The notes beneath the pieces were generated by a model. It saw only the letters and a program-made list of their open reading frames with translations, had not been told where the DNA came from and did not search any database. From Margaritifera margaritifera (lineage: Eukaryota; Mollusca; Bivalvia; Unionida; Margaritiferidae): DNA of 64,000 bases. The position numbers and the translations under genes were made by a program. Where the stretch lies: positions 1,275,501-1,339,500 of the forward strand of contig JAQPZY010001347.1 in the NCBI GenBank assembly GCA_029931535.1, given 5' to 3'. Shown one piece after another: positions 63,241 through 64,000 of this stretch; within the stretch, counting starts at the first letter, position 1, and each line of letters opens with the position of its first letter.

Positions 63241-64000
63241 TCATCTACTATCTCAATCATGAAAAAAAATGTATTTTTCTTTTGCAGCTTTAATAAACAA
63301 ATTGTAACTATCATTCGATACGAAAAGAACTTACACATCACCACGAATTTGTAACTTGTGAACTTGTTTTTGGAAAAATATATCAATATGCTCATGTCAA
63401 ATTAACCTAGAGTACACTAGAAGAGACGACACAATGTTAGTGAATTTCAGTCTGGTCCTTTTGTGTAATTAGGTGTATTTGTCTGCTATCTGTTCCATTT
63501 GTAACTGTTACAATCTTTCATTAGTTATGTTTGGCAGTGAGCGACATATTTGCATGTGATCAGTTTACTATAACATATCAATACCATTGACTGAGTCATG
63601 GCACACATAAACATTATCGTATTGTAGACAAGCCAAAAAAAGTCACTAAATCCTCTGGAACAAAGTTAAAAACCAAAATGTCGATATTGTTGTGTGTAGC
63701 GTTCATTCAAAGCTCAGTTCCACAAGCAGACGAGAACAAACTTTGTGTTTTGTCCCTTTTGCATTAATTTTCATGTTAGAATACAGAATGTATTTGGATA
63801 CATGTTAAAAGAGATGAAAGCATGTTTTATTTGCGATATCTCGTTCTCTGCAAATAAAGCGTGCATATAAAGAAACTAATATTTAAGTACTTTAACAAGC
63901 TTTATGATTATAACGTTGTACGTTTGAAACGTTACAGAGAAGAAAGCAAGAACCTTTTAATAATTTTTGATGAAAGAATAAGAACCTCACTGACCCTTAG
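63241..64000. other. Spacer, nothing recognised
   Basis: AT-rich to the window end. No gene or repeat seen. Confidence 0.5.

Overview
The window is eukaryotic nuclear DNA: AT-rich, mostly non-coding, with spliced exons, tRNA-derived SINEs, DNA transposons and very many micro- and minisatellites. The repeat style (SINE heads and tails, palindromic MITEs, foldback elements, tandem arrays inside transposons) is what is usually seen in bivalve molluscs. That assignment rests on recognition of repeat style, not on a search.

One gene is clear. A methionine-R-sulfoxide reductase B of the MSRB3 type is on the + strand at 16997-23378: a signal-peptide exon, a central exon with the first zinc CxxC, and two alternative terminal exons. 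Both terminal exons start in the same phase and both encode the second zinc CxxC, the active-site His region and the catalytic Cys. The first ends in KSEL, an ER-retrieval-like tail; the second ends in HTTV and has none. The gene could therefore make an ER-resident and a secreted reductase from one locus.

Layout. 1-10.5 kb: tandem arrays, a SINE and a palindromic MITE. 10.7-16 kb: a satellite of exactly 101-bp period, split by a 1428-bp Tigger/pogo element that carries an internally deleted transposase frame. 16-24 kb: the MSRB3-like gene, with MITEs and a SINE in its introns. 24-41 kb: arrays and MITE-like pieces, including a 2.46-kb inverted-repeat element filled by about 38 copies of a 45-bp unit (29.1-31.6 kb) and a 1.6-kb non-coding element (32.7-34.3 kb). 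41-47.4 kb: a less AT-rich area with a dispersed foldback family, CRE-like sites and two candidate first exons (43915-44044; 47204). 50.8-54.2 kb and 60.1-61.8 kb: two decayed protein-primed family B DNA polymerase genes of the Polinton/Maverick or adintovirus type. They look like different lineages and neither can make a working enzyme. 56.8-59.4 kb: a speculative three-exon small secreted-protein gene. 62.5-63.2 kb: a 32-bp array.

Nothing looks like an operon or a defence island. The most interesting items are the alternative catalytic exons of the reductase, the truncated transposase that keeps a DNA-binding domain and a PCNA-box-like tail, the loss of polymerase motif A at a 44-bp minisatellite, and minisatellites that arose inside transposons.
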